This document shows, piece after piece, positions 1 to 7,580 of a stretch of DNA of 21,402 nt (positions are counted from its first letter, which is position 1; each line of letters starts with the position of its first letter). The position numbers and the translations under genes were made by a program. The DNA comes from Actinomycetales bacterium (GTDB lineage Bacteria > Actinomycetota > Actinomycetes > Actinomycetales > Actinomycetaceae). Below the pieces are notes generated by a model. It was not told the origin of the DNA. It searched no databases and saw only the letters and a program-made list of their open reading frames with translations. The DNA is taken from positions 1 through 21,402 of the forward strand of contig JAAZBW010000250.1 in the NCBI GenBank assembly GCA_012513625.1. The letters run 5' to 3'.

Positions 1-416
1 AGCAGTTCGCCCGGCCGCACCCGGTCCGTCTTGGTGACGGCGGCGATCACCGGGGCGCGTGCCGCGAGCGCCAGCTCGGTCACGAACCGGTCCCCCGGGC
101 CGATCCTCTCGTCCGCGGGCAGGCAGACGAGCACCGCGTCCACGTCATCGAGGGACTCATGGACCATCTCGTTCAGGCGCTTGCCGAGCAGCGTGCGCGG
201 CCGGTGCAGTCCGGGCGTGTCCACGAGGACCAGTTGACCCTCCTCCCGGTGCACCACCCCCCGGATGGCGCGCCGCGTGGTCTCGGGCCGGTCGGACATG
301 ATCGCGATCTTCTCACCCACGAGGGCGTTCGTGAGGGTCGACTTTCCCGCGTTCGGCCGGCCCACCACGGCCACGAACCCAGCCCGGAAGTCCTCGGGCC
401 ACCCGGAGATGGTCAC
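1..416 (-). CDS. era: GTPase Era, N-terminal part (gene runs off the left edge)
   Basis: Era is a GTPase that binds 16S rRNA and helps mature the 30S ribosomal subunit. The 138 visible residues cover most of the G domain: P-loop GRPNAGKST at residues 19-27, a switch region SDRPETTRRAIRG near 41-53, G3 DTPG at 66-69, and TKTD at 128-131 as the G4 specificity motif (most Era proteins have NKxD; a Thr here is known in actinobacterial Era). The KH RNA-binding domain would lie beyond the window. The GTG start at 416 is chosen because it gives the short N-terminus usual for actinobacterial Era and overlaps the upstream stop codon as GTGA, which suggests translational coupling. It is the last gene of the hrcA operon visible here. 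Identity is near certain; only the exact start is inferred. Confidence 0.95.
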   Translation of the reverse strand, partial: MTISGWPEDFRAGFVAVVGRPNAGKSTLTNALVGEKIAIMSDRPETTRRAIRGVVHREEGQLVLVDTPGLHRPRTLLGKRLNEMVHESLDDVDAVLVCLPADERIGPGDRFVTELALAARAPVIAAVTKTDRVRPGEL

Positions 417-1696
417 TCCTCCACCGCCTCGTCCGCCTCGCGCTGCACGAGCATGGTGACGATCTGGCGGCGCCGGCCCCCCGAGCGCTCGGCGAGGAGG
501 CGCAACCCGTGGACGGTCACCTCGGCGCCCTCGATCGGGACCCGGCCGAGCGTCTTGGTGAGGAGGCCACCCGCGGTGTCCACGTCGTCGTCGTCGAGGT
601 CGAGGTCGAACAACTCGCCGAGGTCCGTCACGGGGAGGCGGGCCGGGATCCGGAAGGCGCCGTCCTCGAGCGGCTGGACCGCCAGGAAGTGGGCGTCGTG
701 CTCGTCCTGCACCTCACCCACAAGTTCCTCGATGAGGTCCTCCATGGTGACGAGCCCCGCCACCCCGCCGTACTCGTCGATCACGATCGCGATGTGGAAG
801 AGCTCGGTCTGCATCTCGCGCATCAGCTCGTCCACCGGCTTCATCTCCGGCACGAGCCGGGCGGGCCTCATCACCTCGGCCACGGTGACGCGGGCGGAGC
901 CCGGACGCCTGGACGCACGCAGTGCGTCCTTGAGGTAGGCGACACCGAGGATATCGTCCACGTTCTCCCCGATCACGGGGACGCGGGAGAAGCCGGACCT
1001 CACGAACAGGGCGAGCGCCTTGTCCAGCTCGGAGTCCGAGGCGAGCGTGATCATGTCCGTCCGCGGCACCATGACCTCGCGGGTGAGGGTGCGCCGGAGC
1101 TCGAACACGGACTGGAGCATGGCCCGCTCAATATCCTCGATGTGCTCGTTCTCGGTCACGAGGTCCACCATGTCCCGCAGGTCCTCCTCCGCCTGTTCCC
1201 GTTCCTCGATGCTGCGGACCGTCTCCTTGGCACGGCGCCGCGTGAGCGCGATCCAGGGGCGGGCGAGGTGGCCGAGGAGCGAGAGGACCGGGGCGAGCCG
1301 GTGCACGAGCAAACCAGGATTGCGGCGACCGTACTCGCGCGGTGAGGCACCCATCACAAGGGTGGCGAGGAGCACCGAGGCTCCAACCGAGGCGAGGAGG
1401 ACCGACCACCAGGTGGGCAGCAGGTCTGCGATGAGCAGGGTGATCGCCACCGCGGCGGTCAGCTCCGCCACGAGCCGGGCGAACGCGGTGCCCACCATCA
1501 CCTCGGTGCGTCGCTCGAGGATGCGTGCGCAGGACTCCGCGCGGGGGCGGCCCTCCTGCCGGAGGTCGGCCACATGGGAGCGGGTGAGGCGCTGGAGCGC
1601 CGTCTCCGCCGCGGAGAACGAGGCGCCGAGCGCCACACCGATCACGCCCAGGATGGCGAGGAACGCCATGGGCGTGCCGGATATCAGGCCCTCCAT
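413..1696 (-). CDS. CNNM/CorC (HlyC) family CBS-domain membrane protein
   Basis: This 427-residue protein belongs to the family annotated as hemolysin C/CorC-type, whose members are linked to Mg2+/Co2+ transport; haemolysis is not a supported role. Seen in order: an N-terminal membrane segment (about 10-30), the DUF21/CNNM transmembrane region to about 150 with hydrophobic stretches near 80-92 and 98-114, a charged linker, a CBS pair at about 205-330 with MVPRTDM at 209-215 and DEYGGVAGLVTMEDL at 307-321, and a C-terminal CorC/HlyC domain from about 335 to 420 with an Asp-rich stretch near 364-373. The ATG shares one base with the ybeY stop (TGATG) and the stop overlaps the era start by 4 bases. 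A ybeY-corC-era order is common in bacteria and suggests joint expression. The ion handled cannot be read from the sequence. Confidence 0.93.
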   Translation of the reverse strand: MEGLISGTPMAFLAILGVIGVALGASFSAAETALQRLTRSHVADLRQEGRPRAESCARILERRTEVMVGTAFARLVAELTAAVAITLLIADLLPTWWSVLLASVGASVLLATLVMGASPREYGRRNPGLLVHRLAPVLSLLGHLARPWIALTRRRAKETVRSIEEREQAEEDLRDMVDLVTENEHIEDIERAMLQSVFELRRTLTREVMVPRTDMITLASDSELDKALALFVRSGFSRVPVIGENVDDILGVAYLKDALRASRRPGSARVTVAEVMRPARLVPEMKPVDELMREMQTELFHIAIVIDEYGGVAGLVTMEDLIEELVGEVQDEHDAHFLAVQPLEDGAFRIPARLPVTDLGELFDLDLDDDDVDTAGGLLTKTLGRVPIEGAEVTVHGLRLLAERSGGRRRQIVTMLVQREADEAVEE

Positions 1697-2148
1697 CAGC
1701 GGCTCGCGAGGAAATTGAGCAGCAGGGTCCGCTGCAGTCCGAACATTTCCTTCTCTTCCTCCGGCTCGGCATGGTCGAATCCGAGCAGGTGCAGGATGCC
1801 GTGGACGGTGAGCAGGAGCATCTCGTCCAGGGTGTGGTGTCCGGCAGCACGGGCCTGTTCGGCCGCCACCGCCGGGCAGATGACGATGTCCCCGAGGATC
1901 CCGGGAGGGCTTGGCTCACCGGGACGGCCGGGGCGCAGCTCGTCCATCGGGAAGCTCATCACGTCCGTGGGGCCGGGAAGGCCGAGCCAGCGCACGTGGA
2001 GCTCCTCGATCACGTCCGGCTCCACGAACATGAGGGAGAGCTCCGCCTGCGCGTGGACGTGCATCTCGTTCAGCACGTAGCGGGCGAGCGTCTCGAACTC
2101 TGCCCCGTCCAGCTCGTGTGTGGTCTCGTTCAGGACCTCGATGCTCAC
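1696..2148 (-). CDS. ybeY: Endoribonuclease YbeY (rRNA maturation factor)
   Basis: YbeY is a zinc-dependent single-strand endoribonuclease that acts in 16S rRNA 3'-end maturation and ribosome quality control. The protein has 150 residues, the usual size, with the signature HGILHLLGFDH at 116-126 providing the three zinc-binding histidines H116, H120 and H126. An upstream segment containing TDVMSFP (61-67) is also typical of the family. The start is GTG at 2148, overlapping the phoH stop by 4 bases (GTGA), and the stop shares a base with the next gene's ATG, so translation is probably coupled on both sides. Standing beside phoH and era, it fits a ribosome maturation unit under the hrcA operon promoter. 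Confidence 0.96.
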   Translation of the reverse strand: MSIEVLNETTHELDGAEFETLARYVLNEMHVHAQAELSLMFVEPDVIEELHVRWLGLPGPTDVMSFPMDELRPGRPGEPSPPGILGDIVICPAVAAEQARAAGHHTLDEMLLLTVHGILHLLGFDHAEPEEEKEMFGLQRTLLLNFLASR

Positions 2149-3161
2149 CGTCGCTCCGTCCGGTGGGGACCACGGTGGGTCCGCTCCTGGGACCCCTGCC
2201 GTTCGTCCCAGCGCTCGTAGGCGTCGATGATCTCGGCCACGAGGCGGTGGCGCACCACGTCCGCCGAGGTGAGGCGGCAGAACGCCACATCCTCGATCCC
2301 GTCGAGGATCTCCTGGACCACCCGGAGTCCGGAGCGGACCCCGCCCGGCAGGTCGATCTGGGTCACATCCCCCGTGACCACCACCTTCGAGTTGAATCCG
2401 AGGCGGGTGAGGAACATCTTCATCTGCTCCGCAGAGGTGTTCTGCGCCTCGTCGAGGATGATGAACGCGTCATTCAGTGTGCGGCCGCGCATGTAGGCCA
2501 GCGGCGCCACCTCGATGGTGCCGGCCGCCATCAGCTTCGGGATCGAATCCGGGTCCACCATGTCATGCAGCGCGTCGTACAGCGGCCGCAGGTAGGGGTC
2601 GATCTTCTCGGAGAGGCTGCCGGGCAGGAAGCCGAGCCGCTCCCCCGCCTCCACTGCCGGCCGGGTGAGCACGATCCGGTTGACGGCCTTGGACTGGAGC
2701 GCATTCACCGCCTTCGCCATCGCGAGGTAGGTCTTTCCCGTTCCGGCAGGACCGATGCCGAACGTGATCGTGTTCGCGTCGATTGCGTCCACGTACGCCT
2801 TCTGGCCGAGGGTCTTCGGGCGGATGGTGCGCCCCCGGGAGGAGACGATGTTGGCCGTCAGCACGTCCGAGGGTGAGGCCGAGTAGTTGGTGAGCATCCC
2901 GATCGCCCGCTGCACGGCGTCCGGGGTGAGGGGGGTGCCGGTGCGCGCGATGGGCACGAGCTCCTCCACGAGCCGCTGGGCCATCGTCACGTCCCCCACC
3001 GGGCCGGTGAGGGTGATGATGTTGCCGCGGGCGTGGATGTCCACCCCCGGGAAGCCTGTCTCGATGGTGCGGAGAACCTCGTCCCGGGCGCCGAACAGGG
3101 TCACGGGATGGACGTCATCCGGGAGTGTCACCCGGTACGTCACGGTGTTGGTGGGCGGCAT
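2145..3161 (-). CDS. phoH: PhoH-like ATPase (PhoH/YbeZ family)
   Basis: This cytoplasmic P-loop ATPase belongs to the PhoH/YbeZ family, whose members work with YbeY in RNA metabolism. I place the start at ATG 3161 because AGGAAG lies about 7 bases upstream; an earlier in-frame start 21 codons upstream gives an unlikely N-terminus. The resulting 338 residues show an N-terminal region of about 115 residues, then the ATPase core with Walker A GPAGTGKT at 137-144 and Walker B IILDEAQN at 234-241, followed by VVTGDVTQIDLPGG near 261-274. The tail (about 321-338) is rich in Arg and His. It begins 43 bases after the dnaJ stop. A possible internal -10, TAACAT (3202-3207), overlaps the dnaJ stop codon, but no convincing -35 was seen. 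Confidence 0.95.
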   Translation of the reverse strand: MPPTNTVTYRVTLPDDVHPVTLFGARDEVLRTIETGFPGVDIHARGNIITLTGPVGDVTMAQRLVEELVPIARTGTPLTPDAVQRAIGMLTNYSASPSDVLTANIVSSRGRTIRPKTLGQKAYVDAIDANTITFGIGPAGTGKTYLAMAKAVNALQSKAVNRIVLTRPAVEAGERLGFLPGSLSEKIDPYLRPLYDALHDMVDPDSIPKLMAAGTIEVAPLAYMRGRTLNDAFIILDEAQNTSAEQMKMFLTRLGFNSKVVVTGDVTQIDLPGGVRSGLRVVQEILDGIEDVAFCRLTSADVVRHRLVAEIIDAYERWDERQGSQERTHRGPHRTERR

Positions 3162-3204
3162 GCGCTTCTTCCTACGCCCGATCGTGGACGTTCGGCTCCC
3201 AATG

Positions 3205-4323
3205 TTACAGACCGATCCGTTCACGGAGCCGCGAGAAGATCCCGCCCCCGGCGGTCACCTTCGGGGCCACGCGCTCCTCGCCACGCAGGCGGGCCAGTTC
3301 CGTGAGCAGCTCCCGCTGCCTCTCGTCCAGCCTGCCGGGAACCTCCACGTCCACGAACACCTTCAGGTCACCGCGGCCTGAGCTCTGCAGGTGGGTGACC
3401 CCGAGCCCGCGGAGCGTTTCCGTGTGGCCGGGCTGGGTGCCGGGGGCGATGTTCACCTCGCGCGGGCCGTCGAAGGTCTCCACCACGATCTGGGTGCCGA
3501 GCGCCGCCGCAGTGGCCGGCACGGTCACCGAACACACGAGGTCGTCGCCCCGGCGGGCGAAGGTGGTGTCCGACTTCACGCGGAATTCCACATGCAGGTC
3601 CCCCGCGGGTCCCGCTCCCGGGCCCACCTCGCCGCGGCCGGGCATGCGCAGCCGGGCGCCGTTGTCCACGCCCGCGGGCACGGATACGGGAATCTTGGCG
3701 CGGGTGCGGACCCGGCCGTCCCCCGAACACTCGGGGCAGGGGTCCGCGATGATCGTGCCGTGGCCCTGGCAGTTGTGGCAGGGGCTCGTGGTCATGATCT
3801 GGCCGAGGAAGGAACGCGCCACGCGCTGCACCGAGCCTCGCCCATTGCACACCGAGCAGGTGACCGGCGCCGTGCCGGGGCGGCAGCACGTGCCGTGGCA
3901 GGTGGGGCAGACCACGGCCGTGTTGACGGTGATCTCGCGCTCCGCGCCGAACACCGCCTCCTCCAGCGTGATCTCCAGCGGCACGAGCGCGTCCTGGCCG
4001 CGGCGCCCCCGCGGGACGGGGCCGCGCTGCGAGGAGCCGCCTGCCGCACCGAAGAAGGTCTCGAAGATGTCCTGGAAGCCGCCGGTGAACGGAGAGCCAG
4101 CGCCGCCGTTGCGGAGCGCGTCCGTACCACCGAGGTCGTACATGCGGCGCCGCTCCGCATCGGAGAGCACCTCGTAGGAGGTGGAGACCTCCTTGAACCG
4201 CTCCTCCGAGCCGGGCCCCGCCACGTCCGGGTGTGTCTGCCGGGCCAGCTTGAGGTAGGCCTTCTTGATCTCGGAGGGGGTCGCGGTCCGTGCCACGCCC
4301 AACACCTCGTAGTAATCGCTCAC
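3205..4323 (-). CDS. dnaJ: Chaperone DnaJ (type I Hsp40)
   Basis: This co-chaperone presents substrates to DnaK and stimulates its ATPase. The GTG at 4323 gives 372 residues starting SDYYEVLGV, as usual for actinobacterial DnaJ; an upstream TTG at 4344 overlapping the hrcA stop would add seven residues and is less likely. The order is J-domain (1-65) with HPD at 31-33, a short Gly/Phe region (about 72-95), a zinc-finger domain (139-203) with four Cys pairs at C139/C142, C156/C159, C182/C185 and C196/C199, and C-terminal substrate-binding domains. The first CxxCxGxG repeat reads CPTCHGTC, with Cys in place of the final Gly. It follows hrcA by 17 bases, which makes it the second DnaJ copy typical of actinobacteria (the other accompanies dnaK-grpE-hspR). 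Confidence 0.95.
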   Translation of the reverse strand: MSDYYEVLGVARTATPSEIKKAYLKLARQTHPDVAGPGSEERFKEVSTSYEVLSDAERRRMYDLGGTDALRNGGAGSPFTGGFQDIFETFFGAAGGSSQRGPVPRGRRGQDALVPLEITLEEAVFGAEREITVNTAVVCPTCHGTCCRPGTAPVTCSVCNGRGSVQRVARSFLGQIMTTSPCHNCQGHGTIIADPCPECSGDGRVRTRAKIPVSVPAGVDNGARLRMPGRGEVGPGAGPAGDLHVEFRVKSDTTFARRGDDLVCSVTVPATAAALGTQIVVETFDGPREVNIAPGTQPGHTETLRGLGVTHLQSSGRGDLKVFVDVEVPGRLDERQRELLTELARLRGEERVAPKVTAGGGIFSRLRERIGL

Positions 4324-4340
4324 GTATCGCCTGTCTTCGA

Positions 4341-5357
4341 TCAACGGCCGTTCAGGAATTCGGACACGTAGCGCGCCACCGCACGTACCGAGGCCATCGC
4401 GGACGGGTAGTCCATCCGCGTGGGTCCGAGGACCGCGAGTGCGCCCACGGGCGCGTTGCCCGCCGCGTAGCTGGTAGTCACCAGGGATGCCTCCGCGAGT
4501 CCTTCGTAGTGGTTCTCGGCACCGATGGAGACGGCCACCGTGTCATCGACTGCCAGTTGCTGCAACAACCGCAGCATCACGACTTGTTCCTCAAGCGCGT
4601 CGAGGATCGGCCCGATGGTACCGCGGAAGTCCTCGGGAGTCCGCATGAGGTTTGCCGTCCCGGCGAGCACGATCCGCTCCTCCGCCTCCCGGCGGAGCGC
4701 GTCCACGAGCGGGGTCAGGATGGCCTGGACCGTTGCGAACTCCTCGGGCCGCACCTCCTCCGATAGCCCGTCCAGCGCGTCCGTGAACTCCGAGAGGAGC
4801 TTGCCACCGAGGCGCCGGTTCAGCAGCGAGCGGAGGGAGTCGAGGGTGGCCAGGTCGCTCCTCGATTCCACCATCCGCTGTTCCACCCGGCCCGAGTCCG
4901 TGATCGCCACCACGAGCACGTGGTGCTCGCTCAGGCGAACCAGTTCGAGGTGGCGCAGGCTCGCACGTGAGAGGGACGGGTACTGGACGATCGCCACCTG
5001 CTGGGTGGCCTGCGCGAGCAGGCGCACGGTCCGCTCCATCACATCGTCCAGGTCCACCGCGTCCACGAGGAAGGTCTCGATCGCGCGCCGCTCGGCCGTG
5101 GACAGGGGCTTCAGCTCGTCGATCCGGTCCACGAACGTGCGGTATCCGAGCTCCGTGGGGATACGTCCGGCCGAGGTGTGGGGCTGGGTGATGAGGCCGG
5201 CGTCCTCAAGGGCCGCCATATCGTTACGGACGGTGGCCGGCGAGACGCCGAGGTTGTACCGCTCCACGATTGCCCGGGAGCCGATGGGCTCCGAGGACGC
5301 CACGTATCCCTGCACGATCGCGGAGAGCACCTGCATGCGCCGCTCTTCCGTTGCCAC
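4341..5357 (-). CDS. hrcA: Heat-inducible transcription repressor HrcA
   Basis: HrcA is the dimeric repressor that binds the CIRCE operator and switches off heat-shock genes when free chaperonin is plentiful. The protein has 338 residues: an N-terminal winged helix with GVSPATVRNDMAALEDAGLI at about 37-56 and the PHTSAGRIPTELGYR segment just after it, a GAF-like central domain, and a C-terminal end with GPTRMDYP, all characteristic of the family. The start GTG at 5357 is preceded by GGAGG at good spacing. A CIRCE element lies 20 bases upstream (5378-5404), so autorepression is expected. It heads the operon running leftwards through dnaJ, phoH, ybeY, the CorC-type gene and era. Confidence 0.97.
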   Translation of the reverse strand: MATEERRMQVLSAIVQGYVASSEPIGSRAIVERYNLGVSPATVRNDMAALEDAGLITQPHTSAGRIPTELGYRTFVDRIDELKPLSTAERRAIETFLVDAVDLDDVMERTVRLLAQATQQVAIVQYPSLSRASLRHLELVRLSEHHVLVVAITDSGRVEQRMVESRSDLATLDSLRSLLNRRLGGKLLSEFTDALDGLSEEVRPEEFATVQAILTPLVDALRREAEERIVLAGTANLMRTPEDFRGTIGPILDALEEQVVMLRLLQQLAVDDTVAVSIGAENHYEGLAEASLVTTSYAAGNAPVGALAVLGPTRMDYPSAMASVRAVARYVSEFLNGR

Positions 5358-5377
5358 ACGCCCTCCTCACCTCGTTG

Positions 5378-5404
5378 GTAGCACTCCCAGGTCCCGAGTG
5401 CCAA
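5378..5404 (-). promoter_or_regulatory. CIRCE operator for HrcA
   Basis: Read on the minus strand, this is TTGGCACTC, nine unrelated bases, then GAGTGCTAC. It matches the CIRCE consensus TTAGCACTC-N9-GAGTGCTAA in 15 of 18 arm positions, and the core GCACTC/GAGTGC is perfect. It is placed between hrcA and its promoter region. A possible -10, TAGGAT on the minus strand (5405-5410), abuts it, so bound HrcA would block RNA polymerase. I did not see a good -35. Confidence 0.92.
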
Positions 5405-5484
5405 TCCTAGGCTGCATCCGGGGGGATCTCCATGGGGTGTGAGCCACGCCGCGAGCCGGCCCGCCCGGGCGCGTTCCGCCGTCG

Positions 5485-5490
5485 TAGCCT
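5485..5490 (+). promoter_or_regulatory. Probable -10 (TAGCCT) for a leaderless DUF3097 transcript
   Basis: TAGCCT lies exactly 6 bases before the GTG at 5497, the distance at which transcription would begin on the start codon itself. The GGGAG directly against the GTG is too close for normal Shine-Dalgarno use. No -35 is obvious. Confidence 0.6.
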
Positions 5491-5496
5491 CGGGAG

Positions 5497-6393
5497 GTGA
5501 CCGACCGCTACGGACCCGACGTGCTCTCCTCGCCGCGCCCCAATCCCCGCGCGGCCCGCCCCTTCCCCGCCCACGTGGGCGAGGTGGTGGAGGAGGTGGA
5601 AACCGGCTTCGTGGGCGCGATCCTCTCGGTGGAGGCGGCCGCTGGGATGCGGGTGGTGGTCCTCGAGGACCGTCACGGCCGCACACGCACCTTCCCACTC
5701 GGCCCGGGATTCTGGGTCGACGGCGCAGCTGTGGTCCTCACGCTCCCTCCCCCGGCCGCGGGCTCACGTCCCGACCGCGCCGCGCCCCACGGCCGTACCG
5801 CCGGGGGGCGCGCGCTCACCGCCTCCGGTTCCCTCAAGGTGGCCGATGCCCCCGCCCGGGTGGCCCGGGCCAGCCGCATCTGGGTGGAGGGCCGCCACGA
5901 CGCAGAACTGGTGGAGCGCGTGTGGGGAGACGACCTTCGCGTGGAGGGTGTGGTGGTGGAACTCCTCGACGGCGTGGACAACCTTGCGGCGGCACTCCGC
6001 GAGTTCCGTCCGGGGCCGCAGCGGCGCGCCGGCGTGCTCGTGGACCACCTCGTGGCCGGCTCCAAGGAGTCCCGGCTCGTGGCGGGGATGCTCCGGGAAC
6101 TCGGGGAGGGCCGCGCCGCGCACGTGCGGGTGCTGGGGCACCCCTACGTGGACGTGTGGCAGGCCGTCAGGCCGGAGCGTGTCGGCCTCGGAGAATGGCC
6201 GCACGTGCCCCGCGGCACGGACATCAAGGTGGGCACCCTGCGCGCCCTCGGCTGGCCGCACTCCACGCAGGCGGACATCGCGAGCGGCTGGAAGCGGATC
6301 CTCGGACGGGTTCGGAACTACCGGGACCTCGAGCCTGCGCTCCTCGGCCGCATGGAGGAACTGATCGACTTCGTCGCGGCCTCGCGGGGCTGA
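5497..6393 (+). CDS. DUF3097 family protein (conserved actinobacterial, function unknown)
   Basis: The protein has 298 residues and no signal peptide or membrane segment. It begins TDRYGPDVLSS and has a Pro/Arg-rich low-complexity stretch near 89-105. The conserved core starts at about 126 with IWVEGRHDAELVERVWGDD, followed by RVEGVVVELLDGVDNL and later GVLVDHLVAGSKESRL. These are the hallmarks of the DUF3097 family, which is largely confined to Actinobacteria and often encoded near hrcA or hemW. The VEGRHDAE and VLVDH segments recall the acidic positions of TOPRIM folds, so a nucleic-acid role is possible but not established. It is divergent from hrcA, with the CIRCE element between them. 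The GTG start is supported by the -10 hexamer 6 bases upstream. Family assignment is firm; function is unknown. Confidence 0.9.
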   Translation: MTDRYGPDVLSSPRPNPRAARPFPAHVGEVVEEVETGFVGAILSVEAAAGMRVVVLEDRHGRTRTFPLGPGFWVDGAAVVLTLPPPAAGSRPDRAAPHGRTAGGRALTASGSLKVADAPARVARASRIWVEGRHDAELVERVWGDDLRVEGVVVELLDGVDNLAAALREFRPGPQRRAGVLVDHLVAGSKESRLVAGMLRELGEGRAAHVRVLGHPYVDVWQAVRPERVGLGEWPHVPRGTDIKVGTLRALGWPHSTQADIASGWKRILGRVRNYRDLEPALLGRMEELIDFVAASRG

Positions 6394-6404
6394 GGCTCCC
6401 CGTC

Positions 6405-6410
6405 TAGGCT
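6405..6410 (+). promoter_or_regulatory. Probable -10 (TAGGCT) for a leaderless P450 transcript
   Basis: TAGGCT ends 6 bases before the ATG at 6417, in the short gap after the DUF3097 stop. No ribosome binding site is visible, so the P450 can be transcribed separately as a leaderless mRNA as well as by read-through from upstream. Confidence 0.55.
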
Positions 6411-6416
6411 CGGCAC

Positions 6417-7571
6417 ATGAGCCACATCCCACCGCCGGGAGCGCACGACCCCGCCTCTGCTGACGTCCCCGATCTGCGTTACGAGCTCGACGCGGCGCTC
6501 GCCCAGTGTCCGGTACTGCACGACTCCGGCGCCTACACGCTGCTCGGTCATGCGGAGGTGGTGCAGGCTGCCACGGACCCGGAGACGTACTCGAGCGCGG
6601 TCTCCCGCCACCGCGCAATCCCCAACTCCCTGGACGGCCACGAGCACGCGGCGTACCGCGAGATCGTGGAACGCTACCTCACCCGCGCGGAGGTGGAGGC
6701 ACAGGAGGCGCAGTGCCGCGCGCACGCCGAGGCTCTGGTGGCTGGGCTCGAGCGGGGCTCGATGGTCAAGACCCTCACCCACTTCGCGATTCCGTACGCC
6801 GTACGCACGCAGCTGGAATGGCTCGGATGGCCTGCGGAGCTGGAGGAGGAACTGGTGGCATGGATGGACCGCAACCGCGCGGCCTCCCGCGCCGGCGACT
6901 ACCGGCAGACCGCGGCCGTGGCCGCCGAGTTCGACGCCATGATCGAGCGGGTCCTGGAGGCCGGCGACGGCACGGGCGCGGACCCCACCTCCCGGCTCTC
7001 CCGCGAGACCGTGCACGGCCGGCCGCTCACCCGCGCCGAGGTGGTCTCGATCCTGCGCAACTGGACCGCGGGCGACCTCGGTTCGCTCGCGAGTTCGCTC
7101 GGCGTGCTCGTGCACTACCTCGCGGCGCACCCGCACGTACAGGACACGGTGCGCTCCGCCGTCGCCGAGGGAGACTCCGAGCGCGTGGAGGAGGCGATCC
7201 TCGAAATCCTGCGGATCGATGACCCGTTTGTGGCCAACCGCCGCGTCACCACCCGGGAGGTGGAGGTGGCCGGCGTGAAAATCCCGGAGGGCGCGCCGGT
7301 GGTGCTCAACTGGACGGCCGCGAACCGGGACCCGCAGGTGGTGGGCGACCCGGACGCGTACTGCCCGGGCGAGAACCGCGAGCACAACCTGGTGTTCGGG
7401 ATCGGCCCCCACGTGTGCCCCGGGCTCGCACTCTCCCTCATGGAACTCCGCGAGGGACTCGCGGCGCTGCTGCGCGGTACCACCTGGGTGCACGAGTTCG
7501 AGCACGAGCGGGCCGTGCGCCTCGAGGCACCCGGCAGCGGCTGGGCGCGCGTACCGGTGGTGCTCGAGTAG
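6417..7571 (+). CDS. Cytochrome P450
   Basis: This is a soluble class I bacterial P450 of 384 residues, which would need a separate ferredoxin and reductase; none is encoded in the window. The haem-ligand motif FGIGPHVCPG spans 327-336 with Cys334 as thiolate ligand, and the K-helix ExxR is EILR at 263-266. The I helix reads NWTAGDLGSLASSLGVL. Aligned to P450cam, Ser223 takes the place of the catalytic Thr252 and Gly222 replaces the acidic Asp251, while an Asp sits at 220. The acid-alcohol pair used for O2 activation is thus altered, as in a subgroup of actinobacterial P450s. It is 23 bases downstream of DUF3097 and convergent with the GST gene, 9 bases away. Substrate is unknown. Confidence 0.95.
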   Translation: MSHIPPPGAHDPASADVPDLRYELDAALAQCPVLHDSGAYTLLGHAEVVQAATDPETYSSAVSRHRAIPNSLDGHEHAAYREIVERYLTRAEVEAQEAQCRAHAEALVAGLERGSMVKTLTHFAIPYAVRTQLEWLGWPAELEEELVAWMDRNRAASRAGDYRQTAAVAAEFDAMIERVLEAGDGTGADPTSRLSRETVHGRPLTRAEVVSILRNWTAGDLGSLASSLGVLVHYLAAHPHVQDTVRSAVAEGDSERVEEAILEILRIDDPFVANRRVTTREVEVAGVKIPEGAPVVLNWTAANRDPQVVGDPDAYCPGENREHNLVFGIGPHVCPGLALSLMELREGLAALLRGTTWVHEFEHERAVRLEAPGSGWARVPVVLE

Positions 7572-7580
7572 CGCTTGCCC

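Noticed and set aside
159..938. Plus-strand open frames over era and the CorC-type gene
   Set aside because: They are shadows of strongly supported minus-strand genes and have no family features.
3595..4020. Further CCCGCGGG cores in dnaJ (near 3604, 3667 and 4007) as more copies of the palindrome
   Set aside because: They lack the GTTC/GAAC flanks and are expected in such GC-rich coding sequence.
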